Part shown: positions 62,549 to 64,000 of the stretch, piece after piece | Layout of the letters: each line of letters opens with the position of its first letter | Position numbering within the stretch: position 1 is the first letter of the stretch | Assembly (NCBI GenBank): GCA_963728855.1 | Contig: CAVSLN010000007.1 | Location: 682,001 to 746,000 of the forward strand | Reading direction: 5' to 3' | From: AC-43 sp963728855 | Lineage (GTDB): Bacteria; Actinomycetota; Actinomycetes; Mycobacteriales; Micromonosporaceae | Length of the DNA: 64,000 nt | Notes under the pieces: model-generated | Told to the model about the DNA's origin: nothing | What the model saw: only the letters and a program-made list of their open reading frames with translations | Database searches by the model: none | Translations under genes and position numbers: made by a program

Positions 62549-62937
62549 GTGGCGAAGTAGGCGGCCTCGACGAGCACCGCCCGGCGGGTCTCGTCGGCGT
62601 CGTGCAGCAGCCAGTCCACCGCGCTCGTCACGCCGGCCGCCGCGCCGGCCGCACCGACGGCGAGCAGGGCGTACCCGACGGCGTCGCGGCCCAGGCCCAG
62701 CCGGGCCCGCCGCCCCCAGGCCCAGAACCGGCTGGCGGTGAAGTTGACCAGCGCGCCGCCGAGGAACGCGGTTCCGGTGGCCACCCGGGGACCGAGGTGC
62801 AGGTGCCGGTACACCAGCGCGAACGCCACGGCTGAGACGAGTGTCGCCGCGCCCGAGCCCAGCGCGTACCGGACGAAACGGCGCAACCCCGCCGATCGGG
62901 TCGGTCGGTTGTGCGGGAAGTCCGGCTCGGTCACCAC
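62458..62937 (-). CDS. GtrA-like membrane protein
   Basis: The 159-residue protein has four membrane helices and the GtrA pattern (FVRYALGSGAATLVSAVAFAL, LGGALVNFTASRFWAW, LVKFVLLDRVVF), a putative flippase for polyprenyl-linked sugars. It would translocate the product of the adjacent GT2 domain. It is convergent with the glycosyltransferase gene and their coding ends overlap by 91 bases; the C-terminal residues RSRHQVPSTTRA may be dispensable. The GTG at 62937 is the start. Confidence 0.88.
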   Translation of the reverse strand: MVTEPDFPHNRPTRSAGLRRFVRYALGSGAATLVSAVAFALVYRHLHLGPRVATGTAFLGGALVNFTASRFWAWGRRARLGLGRDAVGYALLAVGAAGAAAGVTSAVDWLLHDADETRRAVLVEAAYFATYGALFLVKFVLLDRVVFRSRHQVPSTTRA

Positions 62938-63057
62938 GCCAGCATAGGCAGGAGTGTGGCGCTATCTCCCGGCCCGCTCCTAGCGGGCGTTGAGGTTCGG
63001 TTTCTAGGATCACGGGTATGTGATCTACGGCCCCACTCAGCGGTGGAGGGAGTCCGC

Positions 63058-64000
63058 ATGAGAATACTCGTCCTCGGCGGCGACGGATATCTGGGCTGGC
63101 CGACCGCGCTGCATCTGTCGGAGTGCGGGCACGAGGTGGCCATCGCCGACAGCTTCGTGCGACGGCAGTACGACCACGAGCTCGGGGTACAGAGCCTGGT
63201 GCCGATCGAGCCTCTGGTCACCCGGGTACGGGCCTGGCGGGAGGTGTCCGGGCGCCGGATCGACACGTTCGTGGGCGACCTGACCGAGGCCGAGTTCGCG
63301 TACCGGACCATCCGCGAGTTCGGTCCGGACGCGATCGTGCACTTCGCCGAGCAGCGCGCCGCGCCGTACTCGATGATTGACCGCCGGCACGCCGTCTACA
63401 CCCAGACGAACAACATCGTCGGTACCCTCAACGTCCTTTACGCCATCGCGGAAACAGATCCTGACATTCATCTTATTAAATTGGGAACAATGGGGGAATA
63501 CGGCACCCCGAACATTGACATCGAGGAAGGCTGGCTGACCGTCACCCACCGCGGGCGGTCCGACCGGATGCTCTACCCGAAGCGGCCCGGCTCCTTCTAC
63601 CACCTGTCCAAGGTGCACGACAGCCACAACATCGAGTTCACCTGCCGCGTGTGGGGCCTGCGCGCGACCGACCTCAACCAGGGCGTGGTGTACGGCCAGC
63701 AGACCGACGAGACGGTACGGGACGGCCGGCTCGCCACCCGGTTCGACTACGACGCCGTCTTCGGTACCGTGCTCAACCGCTTCGTCATCCTCGCCGCCCT
63801 CGGCCAGCCGCTCACCGTCTACGGCGACGGCGGCCAGACCCGGGGCCTGATCGACATCCGGGACACCGCGGAGTGCATCCGGCTGGCCGCCGAGCACCCG
63901 CCGCGGCGCGGCGAGTTCCGGGTCTTCAACCAGATGACCGAGAGCATGTCCGTGCTGGAGATCGCGAAGCTGGTGGCCGACCTGCACCCGAACGTGGTGA
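63058..64000 (+). CDS. SQD1-like NAD-dependent nucleotide-sugar epimerase, truncated by the window
   Basis: The visible 314 residues are intact to the last base and continue beyond the window. The Rossmann start is ILVLGGDGYLGWPTALHLS, the central motif IKLGTMGEYGTP, the catalytic pair Tyr181/Lys185 is in GSFYHLSKVHDSHN, and TDLNQGVVYGQQTDE and YGDGGQTRGLIDIRDT follow. These point to UDP-sulfoquinovose synthase-like enzymes. GGAGGGAG precedes the ATG. A short AT-rich patch (about 63455-63500) stands out inside an otherwise GC-rich gene. The neighbours suggest a surface glycan or glycolipid pathway. Confidence 0.88.
   Translation, partial: MRILVLGGDGYLGWPTALHLSECGHEVAIADSFVRRQYDHELGVQSLVPIEPLVTRVRAWREVSGRRIDTFVGDLTEAEFAYRTIREFGPDAIVHFAEQRAAPYSMIDRRHAVYTQTNNIVGTLNVLYAIAETDPDIHLIKLGTMGEYGTPNIDIEEGWLTVTHRGRSDRMLYPKRPGSFYHLSKVHDSHNIEFTCRVWGLRATDLNQGVVYGQQTDETVRDGRLATRFDYDAVFGTVLNRFVILAALGQPLTVYGDGGQTRGLIDIRDTAECIRLAAEHPPRRGEFRVFNQMTESMSVLEIAKLVADLHPNVV

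Overview
The window comes from a high-GC Gram-positive actinomycete, most likely a member of the Micromonosporaceae. This rests on very GC-rich third codon positions, frequent GTG starts, many ATGA/GTGA stop-start overlaps, leaderless-looking promoters, and families typical of that group (fused cobalt chelatase subunits, LAL regulators, DUF5709, Rv2629/Vms1-like factor, PRC-barrel and NRAMP pairs). The genus cannot be fixed from sequence alone. No rRNA, tRNA, CRISPR array, prophage or complete insertion sequence was seen.

Layout. 0.6-1.3 kb: TetR regulator. 1.4-12.8 kb (minus strand): a tight cobalamin operon, read from an upstream cobalamin riboswitch: chelatase ChlI/ChlD-like fusion, cobO, cobB, cobI, cobM, cbiD, cobL, cbiG-cobJ fusion, ferredoxin, cobH, cbiX; cobN lies separately at 14.6-18.3 kb. 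Between them sits a Tat-exported PGRP-type amidase with an unusual structured leader. 18.4-21.4 kb: a membrane sensor-like protein and a frameshifted bis-aminopropylspermidine synthase-like gene. 21.6-29.1 kb: two paralogous glycogen-debranching-type glucosidases, one with an SCP2-like protein and the other with a GT4 glycosyltransferase, flanking ohr/ohrR. 29.1-34.6 kb: lipoprotein, YihY membrane protein, a tandem array of overlapping mini-cistrons, and a Clp ATPase gene carrying nine apparent frameshifts. 34.7-37.9 kb: HAD sugar phosphomutase plus GH65 phosphorylase. 37.9-46.0 kb: membrane and transport genes (PH domain, NRAMP-like, PRC-barrels, VKOR, His-rich CDF, MacAB-like efflux set). 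46.0-49.3 kb: stress-type genes behind a sigma-B/F-like promoter. 49.5-52.5 kb: a 45-aa protein coupled to a LAL regulator. 52.6-58.7 kb: glucarate catabolic operon (kdgD, gudD, an unrecognised gene, ketoglutarate semialdehyde dehydrogenase, IclR) behind the fossil of an ABC solute-binding lipoprotein. 58.8-64.0 kb: a flavin-type oxidase and sugar-nucleotide/glycosyltransferase genes, ending in a truncated SQD1-like epimerase.

How it works together. The B12 operon contains both CbiD/CbiG (anaerobic-type chemistry) with CbiX (early cobalt insertion) and CobN/ChlID (late cobalt insertion), so it is a hybrid set; CobG and CobK equivalents are not in view. The glucarate operon encodes a complete route from glucarate to 2-oxoglutarate. 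HAD plus GH65 would convert a disaccharide and phosphate to glucose-6-phosphate through beta-glucose-1-phosphate.

The most unusual signals are: (1) a 13-bp palindrome, GTCCAC-W-GTGGAC, repeated ten times exactly and nine of those inside cobalamin genes; (2) a 74-bp tandem repeat in which every unit is a start-to-stop mini-cistron coupled to the next by a 4-nt overlap, with a diverged copy 24 kb away in the same kind of position; (3) a structured amidase leader with mutually exclusive stems; (4) five TTA codons in one efflux adaptor gene; and (5) an unrecognised enzyme-like protein in the glucarate operon.
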